A stretch of DNA of 12,894 nt from Chloroflexota bacterium. Lineage in GTDB: Bacteria > Chloroflexota > Limnocylindria > Limnocylindrales > CSP1-4. Numbering within the stretch: position 1 is the first letter of the stretch; each line of letters starts with the position of its first letter. The translations under genes were made by a program, and so were the position numbers. Below the pieces are notes generated by a model. The model did not search any database, was not told the origin of the DNA, and saw only the letters and a list, made by a program, of their open reading frames with translations. Below, in pieces: positions 6,643 through 12,894 of this stretch. The stretch is taken from assembly GCA_025935655.1 (NCBI GenBank), contig JAICUV010000076.1:1-12894 (forward strand), in the 5' to 3' direction.

Positions 6643-7886
6643 TGCGCATCCTCCACCTCGCCTACGAGGATCCCCGCCGGCCCGGCAGCGGCGGCGGGTC
6701 CGTGCGCACCCTCGAGGTCGACCGTCGGCTCGCCGAGCGCCACGAGGTCACCGCGGTCGTCGCGGCGTACCCCGGCGCCCGCGAGCGCGTCGAGGACGGC
6801 ATCCGCTGGCTCCCGATCGGCCCCCGGACGGCGAGCGGCGCCTCCCGGCTCGCCTGGTTCGCCCTCGCCGGCATCGAGGCGCGCCGACGCCGTGCTGACG
6901 TCGTCCTGGAGGACTTCGGGGCGCCCTTCAGCACCGCGCTGAGCCCGCTGTTCACGAGCCGGCCGGTCGTCGCCTCCGTCCAGTGGCTGTTCGCCCGCGA
7001 GATGCGCGCCAAGTACCACCTGCCGTTCGACGCCGTGGAGGCCGCCGGGCTGCGCGCCTACGACGACTTCATCGCCGTGTCCGACTGGCTCGCGGACGAG
7101 CTCCGGCGGCGACGCCCGGGAGCCCTCGTGGAGGCAATCCCCAACGGGGTCGACGCCCGCGCGTTCGACGTCCCCGTCCAGCCCGCCGAGCACCTGCTGT
7201 TCCTGGGGCGGCTGGACCGGGACCAGAAGGGCCTCGATCTCCTCGTCGACATCGCGGCCGCCGCCGCACGCGAGCTCGGTGACGCGATGCCGCCGGTCCT
7301 CGTCGCCGGTGACGGGCCCGACGGTCCCGGCGCGCAGGCGGCGGTCGCCGCACGCGGGCTGGGGGACGTCGTCCGGTTCGTCGGGCGGGTCGAGGGCGAT
7401 CGCAAGGCTGACCTGCTGGCGCGCTCCCACGCGGTGCTGATGCCCTCGCGTTTCGAGACGTTCGGGATGGTCGCGGTCGAGGCCGAGGCCGCCGGGGTGC
7501 CGGTCATCACGTTCGACGTGGGGCCGCTGCGGGCGGTGGCCGGGGAGGCCGGCATCCTCGTCGCTCCCTTCGACACCGCCTCGTTCGCCCGCGAGGCGGC
7601 CCGCGTCGTCCGCGAGCCCGCTCGCCGCGACGCGCTCGGCAGCGCGGGCCGGGACTGGGCCCGCCAGTACGACTGGGACACGATCGCGGAGCGCGTCGAG
7701 ACCCACCTCGCCGATGCCGTCGGCCGGGCCCGCGTCCGCCGCGGCCAGCCGGCACCCCGGACGGCCGCCCCGCCGACGCCGGCCACCCCGCCGACGACGG
7801 GCACGCCGCCGACGACGGGCACGCCGCAGCCCGGCCCGGATCCGGGTCGCACGTCCGACGGGGCGCCCGTCGTGGTGGCGCGATGA
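6642..7886 (+). CDS. GT4 family glycosyltransferase with Pro/Thr-rich tail
   Basis: A 414-aa GT-B glycosyltransferase, probably cytosolic or membrane-peripheral, adding one sugar from a nucleotide donor. Motifs in order: GGGSVRTLEVDRRLAERHEVT near the N-terminus, AVSDWLADEL, IPNGVDARAF, FLGRLDRDQKGLDLL, VLVAGDGPDGP, and the GT4 signature MPSRFETFGMVAVEAEAAGVPV with Glu272 and Glu280 as the EX7E pair. The domain ends near residue 365; the remainder is a low-complexity Pro/Thr/Gly tail with an 18-bp repeat. GAGGAG at 6631-6636, 5 nt before the ATG, supports the start. The gene overlaps the flippase stop by one base and the next gene by 4 nt (ATGA), so it is translationally coupled. Donor and acceptor sugars cannot be read from sequence. 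Confidence 0.9.
   Translation: MRILHLAYEDPRRPGSGGGSVRTLEVDRRLAERHEVTAVVAAYPGARERVEDGIRWLPIGPRTASGASRLAWFALAGIEARRRRADVVLEDFGAPFSTALSPLFTSRPVVASVQWLFAREMRAKYHLPFDAVEAAGLRAYDDFIAVSDWLADELRRRRPGALVEAIPNGVDARAFDVPVQPAEHLLFLGRLDRDQKGLDLLVDIAAAAARELGDAMPPVLVAGDGPDGPGAQAAVAARGLGDVVRFVGRVEGDRKADLLARSHAVLMPSRFETFGMVAVEAEAAGVPVITFDVGPLRAVAGEAGILVAPFDTASFAREAARVVREPARRDALGSAGRDWARQYDWDTIAERVETHLADAVGRARVRRGQPAPRTAAPPTPATPPTTGTPPTTGTPQPGPDPGRTSDGAPVVVAR
7788..7823 (+). repeat. in-gene 18-bp direct repeat in the GT4 C-terminal tail
   Basis: CCGCCGACGACGGGCACG occurs twice in tandem at 7788-7805 and 7806-7823, in frame, encoding PPTTGT twice. It lies in the low-complexity tail after the catalytic domain. 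Confidence 0.85.
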
Positions 7887-9037
7887 CCACGCGCCGCGAC
7901 CCCTCGTCGCCGCTCGTGATCGCGATGGCGGGCAGCCTCCCCCTCGCCGGCCCGTGGAACGGCGCCGACAAGGTCCTCGCGCGGACGATCGTCCACGCCG
8001 ACCAGGCGAACCGCTACCTCGTCTCCACGGGCCCCGACGACCGCTGGCCGGACCACGTGACCCCCTACCGGGAGCCACGCCCGGCGTCGATGCCGGGACT
8101 GAGGGCCCTCGTGTGCGGCGCCGCCTACCTCGCCCGTGCCGCGCCCCGTGCGTCCGTCCTCCACGTCGTCGCGTCACAGCGCCGGCACGGTCCGACCCCC
8201 AATCTGCTCCGCGCAGCCACCCGGCTGGCGGGGCTGCGCGTGGTCCACACGATGCCCGGCGGCCTTGGCGACGGCTCGCAGCCGATGCGCCCGATCGGCC
8301 AGGCCACCGTCGTCTTCAGCCGCCACACCGCGGACCGGCTGCAGGCCGCGGGCTTCCAGGGCGTCGTGGAGCTGTTCCCGCCGCTGGAGCTCGACCGGCT
8401 CGTCGTCCGCGAGGACGGCCCGGTCCTCCGGGACCGCCTCGGGCTGGGCGAGCGCACGATCGTCTACCCGGGCCACCTCGACGAGGGCGGCGGCGTCGAA
8501 ATCGCCATCCGCGCCCTCGCGCGCCTCCCCGCGGACCTCGACGACGTCACGCTGACGCTCGCGGTCCGGTGGCGGCCGGGCCAGGACGCGGAGGCCGCGA
8601 TCGCGGCCCTGCAGGCCGACGCCGCGGCGGTCGGCGTGGGTCAGCGGCTCCGGTGGCTGCGGTCCGTCACGGACGTCCCGTCGCTCCTCAGCGCCGGCAC
8701 GCTCACCACGCTCGTCCCTGCGTCGCTCTCCGGGAAGATGGACCTGCCGCTCGTCCTGCTCGAGTCGCTCGCGCTCGGCCGCCCGATCGTGGTCACGGAC
8801 CGCCCCCCGATCAACGAGGCGCTGCTCGGGGGTGGCATCGCCGTGCCGTTCGGCGATGCGGACGCGCTCGCGGGCGCGTGGACGGACCTCCTGCGGGACC
8901 CTGCCCGGCGCGACGCCATCGCGCGCTCGGCCCGCGCGCGCCTGCTGGCGTTGTCCGACCCGGCCCACGTCGCCCGGCGGTACCGCGACCTGTATGCCCA
9001 GGTGCTCGGCCGCGCGCCCGCGGAGGTCCAGGCATGA
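7883..9037 (+). CDS. GT4-like glycosyltransferase with altered EX7E motif
   Basis: A 384-aa GT-B-type protein. The N-terminal half has a nucleotide-fold pattern with AGSLPLAGPWNGADKVLA in place of the usual Gly-rich loop, then VVHTMPGGLG and VVFSRHTADRLQAAG. The C-terminal half has YPGHLDEGGGVEIAIRAL and KMDLPLVLLESLALGRPIVVTD. In the usual EX7E motif the second Glu is present (Glu294), but the position of the first is Met286. The KMDLPLVLLE form may mark a distinct GT4 subfamily, not a dead enzyme; this is inference. ATG at 7883 overlaps the previous stop (ATGA) and the next gene starts inside its own stop in the same way, so it is part of a coupled operon. The SD is weak, in line with coupling. 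Confidence 0.82.
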   Translation: MTTRRDPSSPLVIAMAGSLPLAGPWNGADKVLARTIVHADQANRYLVSTGPDDRWPDHVTPYREPRPASMPGLRALVCGAAYLARAAPRASVLHVVASQRRHGPTPNLLRAATRLAGLRVVHTMPGGLGDGSQPMRPIGQATVVFSRHTADRLQAAGFQGVVELFPPLELDRLVVREDGPVLRDRLGLGERTIVYPGHLDEGGGVEIAIRALARLPADLDDVTLTLAVRWRPGQDAEAAIAALQADAAAVGVGQRLRWLRSVTDVPSLLSAGTLTTLVPASLSGKMDLPLVLLESLALGRPIVVTDRPPINEALLGGGIAVPFGDADALAGAWTDLLRDPARRDAIARSARARLLALSDPAHVARRYRDLYAQVLGRAPAEVQA

Positions 9038-10647
9038 GCGCGCGCCCGATGCCCCTCACCCAGGCTGACGACACGGCGACCGGTCGCGCCACCGGGCAGG
9101 CGATCGACCGGGCGGATGGCGTGCCGTGGACCCGCGCCGTACTCGGCGTGCTCGTCGCGTTCGCGTTCGCGCTGGGCGTCCGGGTCGTCTTCCTCGACCG
9201 CGCGTACGACCTGTTCATCGACGAGATCACCTACTTCCTGATCTCGAACAACCTGGCCACGGGCCATGGCGTCAGCCTCCACGGGCGACCGTTCTTCCTG
9301 CACCCGCCGCTGTTCTTCTTCCTCCAGGGCCCGTGGATCGCGCTCACGCATCCCACCGGGCCCCTCCTCGAGCAGGTCCTCTCCGTGCGGCCGATGCAGT
9401 CGCTGCTCGCTGCGCTGACCGCTGTCGTCATCCTCCTGCTCGGGACCCGGGTCGCCGGGTGGCGGGTGGGTGTCGTGGCGTTCGTCCTGTTCGCCGTGGA
9501 CCCGTTCACGATCCGCATCAACAGCCGGAACCTGCTCGAGACGACGGCCCTGCTCGGCGTCCTGGGCGGCTACCTCGCGCTCCTCTGGCGACCCCTCGAC
9601 GAGGGCGTCCCGCGGCGACGCGTCCTCCTCGCGGGCCTCGGCTTCGGCGCCGCGCTGCTGACCAAGGAGATGACGTTCTTCCTCACGCTGCTGCCGATGG
9701 GCTTGCTGTTCCTCGCCGGACGCCCGCTGCCCCGCCGGACGACGCTGGGCGTGGTGGGGGTCGTGGTCGCGACGTACGCGGTGTATCCGCTGACGGTCGT
9801 GCTCCTGGGGCTCGGGCCGATCTTCGTGGAGGACAAGCTCTCGGGCGTGCTGCGGTTCCTCGGCCTGGTGAAGACGACCGGGTTCGTCCACGGCCACGGG
9901 CCGTCGTTCCTGTCCGCGGTCCTGCGCAACCTCGACGTGTTTGCGACGACCTACACGCTCGTCGCGCTCGGGATCCCGGCGTCCATGCTCCTCGTCTGGA
10001 AGGGCGACGACCGCCGCCGCGTCCTCGGAGTCCTGGGCATCAGCGCGTATGCGCTGCTCGCGTACAGCATCGGGCTCGGGACGCTCGAGGAGCAGTTCTT
10101 CTACTTCCTCGTGCTTCCCGCGATGCTCTCGGTCCCGGTCGCGTGGGGGCTCTTCTCGCGGATCCTGGACCGGCGCGACTTCTCCGCGGTCCGCCTGTCC
10201 CGCGGCCGGCCGCGCGACCTCGGCGGCGCGTACACGGGCGCCGCGCGCGTTGCCCGCGTCGTGCTGCCGGTGGCGCTCGTGGTGTCGGTGGCGTGGAGCT
10301 CGTTCGTCTGGACCCAGGTCCGGTTCACCCCCGACGACGGGTACCGCCAGGTCTACGGCTGGCTCCACGCGAACGTGCCCCGCGGCGAGTCGCTCGGCGT
10401 GACGACGGACCCGCAGGAGTTCCTGCTCGACGGCTACGTGATCAACCCGGTCTCGAGCGGCGACGAGATCCGCGCGACCAGGTCCACCTACGTCGTGATC
10501 AGCGGGAAGCAGATCGCCGACGGCTACACGAAGAACGGCGTGGCCCTCGAGGCATGGCTGCGCGCGAACGGGCGCCCGGTGTTCGTCGTCGACGGACGCA
10601 CCTACGGGCGGCTCGAGGTGTTCGAGGTCAACCCGCCCGGCGGCTGA
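9034..10647 (+). CDS. GT39-type (PMT/ArnT-like) integral membrane glycosyltransferase
   Basis: A 537-aa polytopic protein. A hydrophilic N-terminus of about 28 residues precedes membrane segment 1 (about 30-52). An extracytoplasmic loop follows with the DLFIDEITY motif (Asp63, Glu64), the catalytic acidic site of GT-C enzymes, and HPPLFFF (from His90). Eight to eleven further hydrophobic segments follow, then a C-terminal soluble region from about residue 425. The family takes sugar from a polyprenyl-phosphate donor and transfers it to protein, lipid or glycan outside the membrane. The GT2 half of the first operon gene could make that donor. The start is set by GGAGG at 9022-9026, 7 nt before the ATG, and by the ATGA overlap with the previous gene. 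It is the last glycan gene before selD. The acceptor is unknown. Confidence 0.87.
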   Translation: MSARPMPLTQADDTATGRATGQAIDRADGVPWTRAVLGVLVAFAFALGVRVVFLDRAYDLFIDEITYFLISNNLATGHGVSLHGRPFFLHPPLFFFLQGPWIALTHPTGPLLEQVLSVRPMQSLLAALTAVVILLLGTRVAGWRVGVVAFVLFAVDPFTIRINSRNLLETTALLGVLGGYLALLWRPLDEGVPRRRVLLAGLGFGAALLTKEMTFFLTLLPMGLLFLAGRPLPRRTTLGVVGVVVATYAVYPLTVVLLGLGPIFVEDKLSGVLRFLGLVKTTGFVHGHGPSFLSAVLRNLDVFATTYTLVALGIPASMLLVWKGDDRRRVLGVLGISAYALLAYSIGLGTLEEQFFYFLVLPAMLSVPVAWGLFSRILDRRDFSAVRLSRGRPRDLGGAYTGAARVARVVLPVALVVSVAWSSFVWTQVRFTPDDGYRQVYGWLHANVPRGESLGVTTDPQEFLLDGYVINPVSSGDEIRATRSTYVVISGKQIADGYTKNGVALEAWLRANGRPVFVVDGRTYGRLEVFEVNPPGG

Positions 10648-10651
10648 TCCG

Positions 10652-10657
10652 TATGAT
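10652..10657 (+). promoter_or_regulatory. candidate -10 box for leaderless selD transcription
   Basis: TATGAT matches the bacterial -10 consensus at five of six bases. It ends 6 nt before the selD ATG at 10664, so transcription would start at or next to the A of the start codon. No SD sequence precedes this ATG, which agrees with a leaderless mRNA. No good -35 is seen (CAACCC or TCAACC at the right distance). The box sits in the 16-nt gap after the glycan operon. Confidence 0.5.
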
Positions 10658-10663
10658 CGCCCG

Positions 10664-11716
10664 ATGACGACGGCCGATCGCCCGCTCCGACTGACCGAGC
10701 TCACCGAGTGCGGTGGCTGTGCCGCGAAGCTCGGCGCGGACCTGCTCGCAGAGGCGCTCTCGGGGTTGGGGGCGGGCGTCCAGGGCCGTGCTCCAGCCGA
10801 CCTGATCGCGGGCCTCGAGCCGCCCGACGACGCGGCCGCGTACCGGGTGAGCGACGACCTGGCGATCCTCGGGACACTGGACTTCTTTCCGCCCCTCGTC
10901 GATGACCCGGCCGCGTACGGCGAGATCGCGGCGGCGAACGCGCTGTCGGACGTGTTCGCGATGGGCGGCCGGGTGCTGTTCGCCCTGTCGATCGCCGCGT
11001 TCCCCGAGGACTTCCCGAAGCCGGCGCTCGCGGCGGTGTTCGAGGCCGCCGCGGCGAAGGTGCGCGAGGCAGGCGGGATCCTGGCCGGGGGCCACACGAT
11101 CCGCGACCCAGAGCCGAAGTACGGGCTGGCGGTCATCGGGGCGGCGCACCCGGACCGGCTGTTCCGCAAGGGCGGCGCCCGGCCCGGCGACGTGCTCCTG
11201 CTGACGAAGCGTCTCGGGACCGGGCTGCTCGTGAGCGGGCGCCGCCAGGGTCGGACCGTCGATGCCGACCTCGATGCGGCGATCACCCAGATGCGGACGC
11301 TCAACCGGACCGCGTCCGAGGTCCTGGCCCGGCACGGAATCCGGGGGGCGACGGACGTCACGGGGTTCGGCCTCCTGGGCCACGGGCTCGAGATGGCCCG
11401 CGCGTCCGGCGTCCGGCTGGCGTTGGATGCGGCGGCACTGCCGGCGCTGGACGGGTCGCTGGCGCTTGCCCGCGCCGGCGTCGAGACGGGCGGAGCCGCG
11501 CACAACCGGCGGTTCACGGGGCCGTCGCTCGTGGTGGGTGAGGGGGTCGCGGCGGAGCTCGTGACGCTGGCCCACGACCCGCAGACGAGCGGCGGGCTGC
11601 TCGCCGCCGTGCCGGCCTCGGGCGTGGAGGGGGTCGAAGCAGACCTGGCGGCGGCCGGTGTGTCGTCCTGGCGCGTGGGGACCGTCGAGGATGGCTCGGG
11701 GGTTGCGCTGGCCTGA
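10664..11716 (+). CDS. selD: selenide, water dikinase (selenophosphate synthetase)
   Basis: A 350-aa cytosolic enzyme that makes selenophosphate from selenide and ATP, the selenium donor for Sec-tRNA and, where present, selenouridine. LTECGGCAAKLG carries the catalytic Cys19 and Lys22 (equivalent to Cys17/Lys20 of E. coli SelD). The catalytic residue is Cys, not Sec. Further family motifs: DDAAAY (Asp55-56), LDFFPPLVDDPAAYGEIAAANALSDVFAMGG (Asn92, Asp96), LAGGHTIRDPEPKYG, TDVTGFGLLGHGLEMA and HDPQTSGGLL near the C-terminus. Length is normal and the gene looks intact. It is on the same strand as the glycan operon, 16 nt downstream, but probably has its own promoter. The partner tRNA-Sec is at the left end of the window; selA and selB are not seen. 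Confidence 0.96.
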   Translation: MTTADRPLRLTELTECGGCAAKLGADLLAEALSGLGAGVQGRAPADLIAGLEPPDDAAAYRVSDDLAILGTLDFFPPLVDDPAAYGEIAAANALSDVFAMGGRVLFALSIAAFPEDFPKPALAAVFEAAAAKVREAGGILAGGHTIRDPEPKYGLAVIGAAHPDRLFRKGGARPGDVLLLTKRLGTGLLVSGRRQGRTVDADLDAAITQMRTLNRTASEVLARHGIRGATDVTGFGLLGHGLEMARASGVRLALDAAALPALDGSLALARAGVETGGAAHNRRFTGPSLVVGEGVAAELVTLAHDPQTSGGLLAAVPASGVEGVEADLAAAGVSSWRVGTVEDGSGVALA

Positions 11717-11742
11717 CTGCCGAGGCGACCTCGTCTAGCGTT

Positions 11743-11764
11743 CGCCGCGTGCGGGTACGCGGCG
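11743..11764. terminator. GC-rich hairpin downstream of selD, candidate terminator
   Basis: CGCCGCGT-GCGGGT-ACGCGGCG is a perfect 8-bp stem with a 6-nt loop, 27 nt after the selD stop. There is no T tract, so intrinsic termination by the classic mechanism is not shown. A smaller hairpin at 11721-11733 precedes it. Confidence 0.4.
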
Positions 11765-11915
11765 GTGCCCGCGTGGACCATTCGGCTCGTCACGCATCCT
11801 TGCGTGCTTCGGCCTGGCCACGACTGCGTGGTCGGTTGGCGGCGCGGAGCCCATCCAGCGCCGACGGGCTTGACTGGGTAGAGACCGCGGGCCGCGGGAT
11901 GGCTGTTCGGCCAGC

Positions 11916-12041
11916 GACTCTACGGTTCCGTGACGGAACGCTTCATGCGTTGCGGGAATGGGTTGTTCCGTGGCAAGGCCGCTCGACGGAACAACCGAGT
12001 CGCCACCGGACTATCCCGTTCCGCGACGGAACCGTTGAGTC
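11916..12041. repeat. 126-bp compound imperfect palindrome with three GTTCCG/CGGAAC sites
   Basis: The whole block is symmetric about 11978.5. Outer arms 11916-11939 and 12018-12041 match in inverted orientation at 21 of 24 positions. Inner arms 11961-11971 and 11986-11996 (GGTTGTTCCGT and ACGGAACAACC) match perfectly around a 14-nt loop. The 21-nt segments between inner and outer arms are equal in length but mostly unmatched. Each outer arm is itself a palindrome: GTTCCGTGACGGAAC at 11925-11939 and GTTCCGCGACGGAAC at 12018-12032. Site centres are 46.5 bp apart on both sides. Possible roles are a miniature inverted-repeat element, a REP-like unit, a bidirectional terminator, or a multi-site operator. 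Confidence 0.8.
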
Positions 12042-12159
12042 CCCGGCGGACTAGCGGCCCCGGGCTGGGGCGCGGGGACACGCCAGCAAAGGCGGAGGCG
12101 CACCGCGAGCGCCGGGACGCGCGACTGAGCCGGCGTGCACCCGCGACAGCCACTCCCCT

Positions 12160-12894
12160 TCAGTCCTCGCGCGAGAGCACCACCACGCTGTACGGCCCAA
12201 GGGACACGAGCCCGCTCTGCTCGCAGCCGTCCATCGGCTCGCCGTCGGCATCGAGATCGAAGGACTCGTGCCCACCGAACTCCGGGTCGTACACGGCGGA
12301 GTCGGTGTTCAGCCGCACGTTCCAGCGGCCAGCGGCGGGGAACCCGACCCGCACGTCGTCGCGTGACTGGTCGGCGAAGTTCGCCACGACCACCGTGTCG
12401 TCATGAGGGCCGCCCTCGTGCCAGCGGTGCATGGCGAGCAGCTTGGCCTCGTTGTCGGCACGGAGGATGCGCAGGCCGACCCCTCGCAGGCCGCGCGTGG
12501 ACCCGTCGCGCGCCCGCCGGAGCGCGATCGTGTCGCGGTGGAGGCGCAGGATGCCGTGGTTCGTCTGCGCCTTGTCCCAGTCCAGCGCGACGGTGTCGTC
12601 GAACCAGCGGTCCTCCAGCAGCTCCTGGCCCTGGAAGAGCATCGGGATGCCGGGCGATGTCAGCACCAGCACGGACCCGAGGATCGACCGCTTCTTCGCC
12701 CACCAGGAGTCGGCGTCGCCGGGCGAGATGGACTCGGGGACGCGGACCGCACCATTCGCGACGTCGTCGTGCGACTCCGTGTAGATGACCCGCGTGAGCG
12801 ACGCACCGCGACCTTCGCCCGCGATCGCCGACGCCACGCGGCCGATGTCGCGGTCCGTGTCGCTGGCCGCCTCGAGCGCCGGCCGCACGTCGTA
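12160..12894 (-). CDS. GH13 alpha-amylase / 1,4-alpha-glucan branching enzyme-like, C-terminal part
   Basis: The visible 244 residues are the C-terminal portion; the coding frame runs off the right edge (last codons read Tyr-Asp-Val-Arg). VIYTESHDDVANG is GH13 conserved region IV, with the substrate-binding His-Asp. SPGIPMLFQGQELLEDRWFDD is the usual strand-8 segment of branching-type amylases. From about 12480 down to the stop lies a small all-beta C-terminal domain (VVVANFADQS, GRWNVRLNTDS, LGPYSVVVLSRED). The catalytic Asp and Glu of regions II and III lie beyond the window. It should act on alpha-1,4-glucan, likely glycogen, in the cytoplasm, though no signal peptide can be checked. Branching enzyme versus amylase is undecided. 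It converges on selD across the 443-nt spacer. Confidence 0.88.
   Translation of the reverse strand, partial: YDVRPALEAASDTDRDIGRVASAIAGEGRGASLTRVIYTESHDDVANGAVRVPESISPGDADSWWAKKRSILGSVLVLTSPGIPMLFQGQELLEDRWFDDTVALDWDKAQTNHGILRLHRDTIALRRARDGSTRGLRGVGLRILRADNEAKLLAMHRWHEGGPHDDTVVVANFADQSRDDVRVGFPAAGRWNVRLNTDSAVYDPEFGGHESFDLDADGEPMDGCEQSGLVSLGPYSVVVLSRED

Larger units (their letters stand above)
11717..12159. other. 443-nt gene-free convergent spacer rich in hairpins
   Basis: No convincing gene lies between selD (+) and the GH13 gene (-). The spacer holds a run of small perfect inverted repeats: 11721-11733 (CGAGG-CGA-CCTCG), 11743-11764 (8 bp), 11791-11806 (CACGCA-TCCT-TGCGTG), 11818-11831 (CCACG-ACTG-CGTGG), 11885-11897 (CCGCG-GGC-CGCGG), 11900-11913 (TGGC/GCCA), then the compound repeat at 11916-12041. 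The part from 11921 to 12000 is 60% GC by my count (48 of 80), lower than the flanking genes. From 12042 to 12159 nothing stands out. The region could be terminators, a structured RNA, or a small mobile repeat. Confidence 0.6.

Noticed and set aside
10664..11716. SelD as a selenoprotein with an in-frame UGA
   Set aside because: The catalytic position is a Cys codon and the frame is uninterrupted.
8641..11793. Open frame of over 1,000 codons on the minus strand across the GT4, GT39 and selD genes
   Set aside because: It is antisense to three well-supported genes, its translation is Arg/Pro/Ser-rich without motifs, and high GC makes long antisense frames common.
11925..12032. Integron attC site
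   Set aside because: The GTTCCGT/ACGGAAC sites do not fit the GTTRRRY/RYYYAAC core consensus, and there is no integrase gene or cassette in the window.
11749..12054. Possible 101-aa gene on + in the spacer after selD
   Set aside because: It starts with GTG without an SD, runs through the palindromic block, and its RFRDGT repeats simply reflect the DNA repeat.

Overview
The window is very GC-rich DNA from a bacterium. The GC-biased codons, frequent 4-nt ATGA gene overlaps, a secreted protein with a Ser/Pro/Ala linker, and a leaderless-looking promoter would fit a high-GC Chloroflexota (Limnocylindria-like) or an actinobacterium. This taxonomic placement is a guess from style, not from a marker gene.

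Layout. (1) 3-99 (-) is a complete selenocysteine tRNA: UCA anticodon, 6-bp D stem with 4-nt loop, 8-bp long variable arm, encoded CCA. A candidate -10 box and a 14-bp palindrome lie just upstream. (2) 271-1179 (+) encodes an exported phosphoesterase of the acid phosphatase / phospholipase C-like family. It converges through a short hairpin on (3) 1202-2830 (-), a secreted TIM-barrel glycoside hydrolase-like protein with an Ig-like N-terminus. (4) 3147-10647 (+) is a tight five-gene glycan operon: an ALG5-like GT2 fused to a GT4, a Wzx/MOP-type flippase, two GT4 enzymes, and a GT39-type membrane glycosyltransferase. (5) 10664-11716 (+) is selD, with a TATGAT box placed for leaderless transcription. 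(6) 11717-12159 is a 443-nt gene-free spacer full of small hairpins and a 126-bp compound inverted repeat. (7) 12160-12894 (-) is the C-terminal part of a GH13 alpha-amylase / branching-enzyme-like protein that runs off the right edge.

How the parts may work together. The GT2 half of the fusion resembles enzymes that make polyprenyl-phosphate-hexose. The GT39 protein is of the type that consumes such lipid-linked sugars on the outer face of the membrane. With two and a half GT4 enzymes and a flippase between them, the operon looks like a self-contained route to a lipid-linked oligosaccharide and its transfer to an envelope acceptor. No polymerase or ligase is visible. The Sec tRNA and selD show that the organism decodes UGA as selenocysteine. 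selA and selB are not in the window. The two Sec genes bracket the envelope-glycan block, an arrangement worth comparing across relatives.
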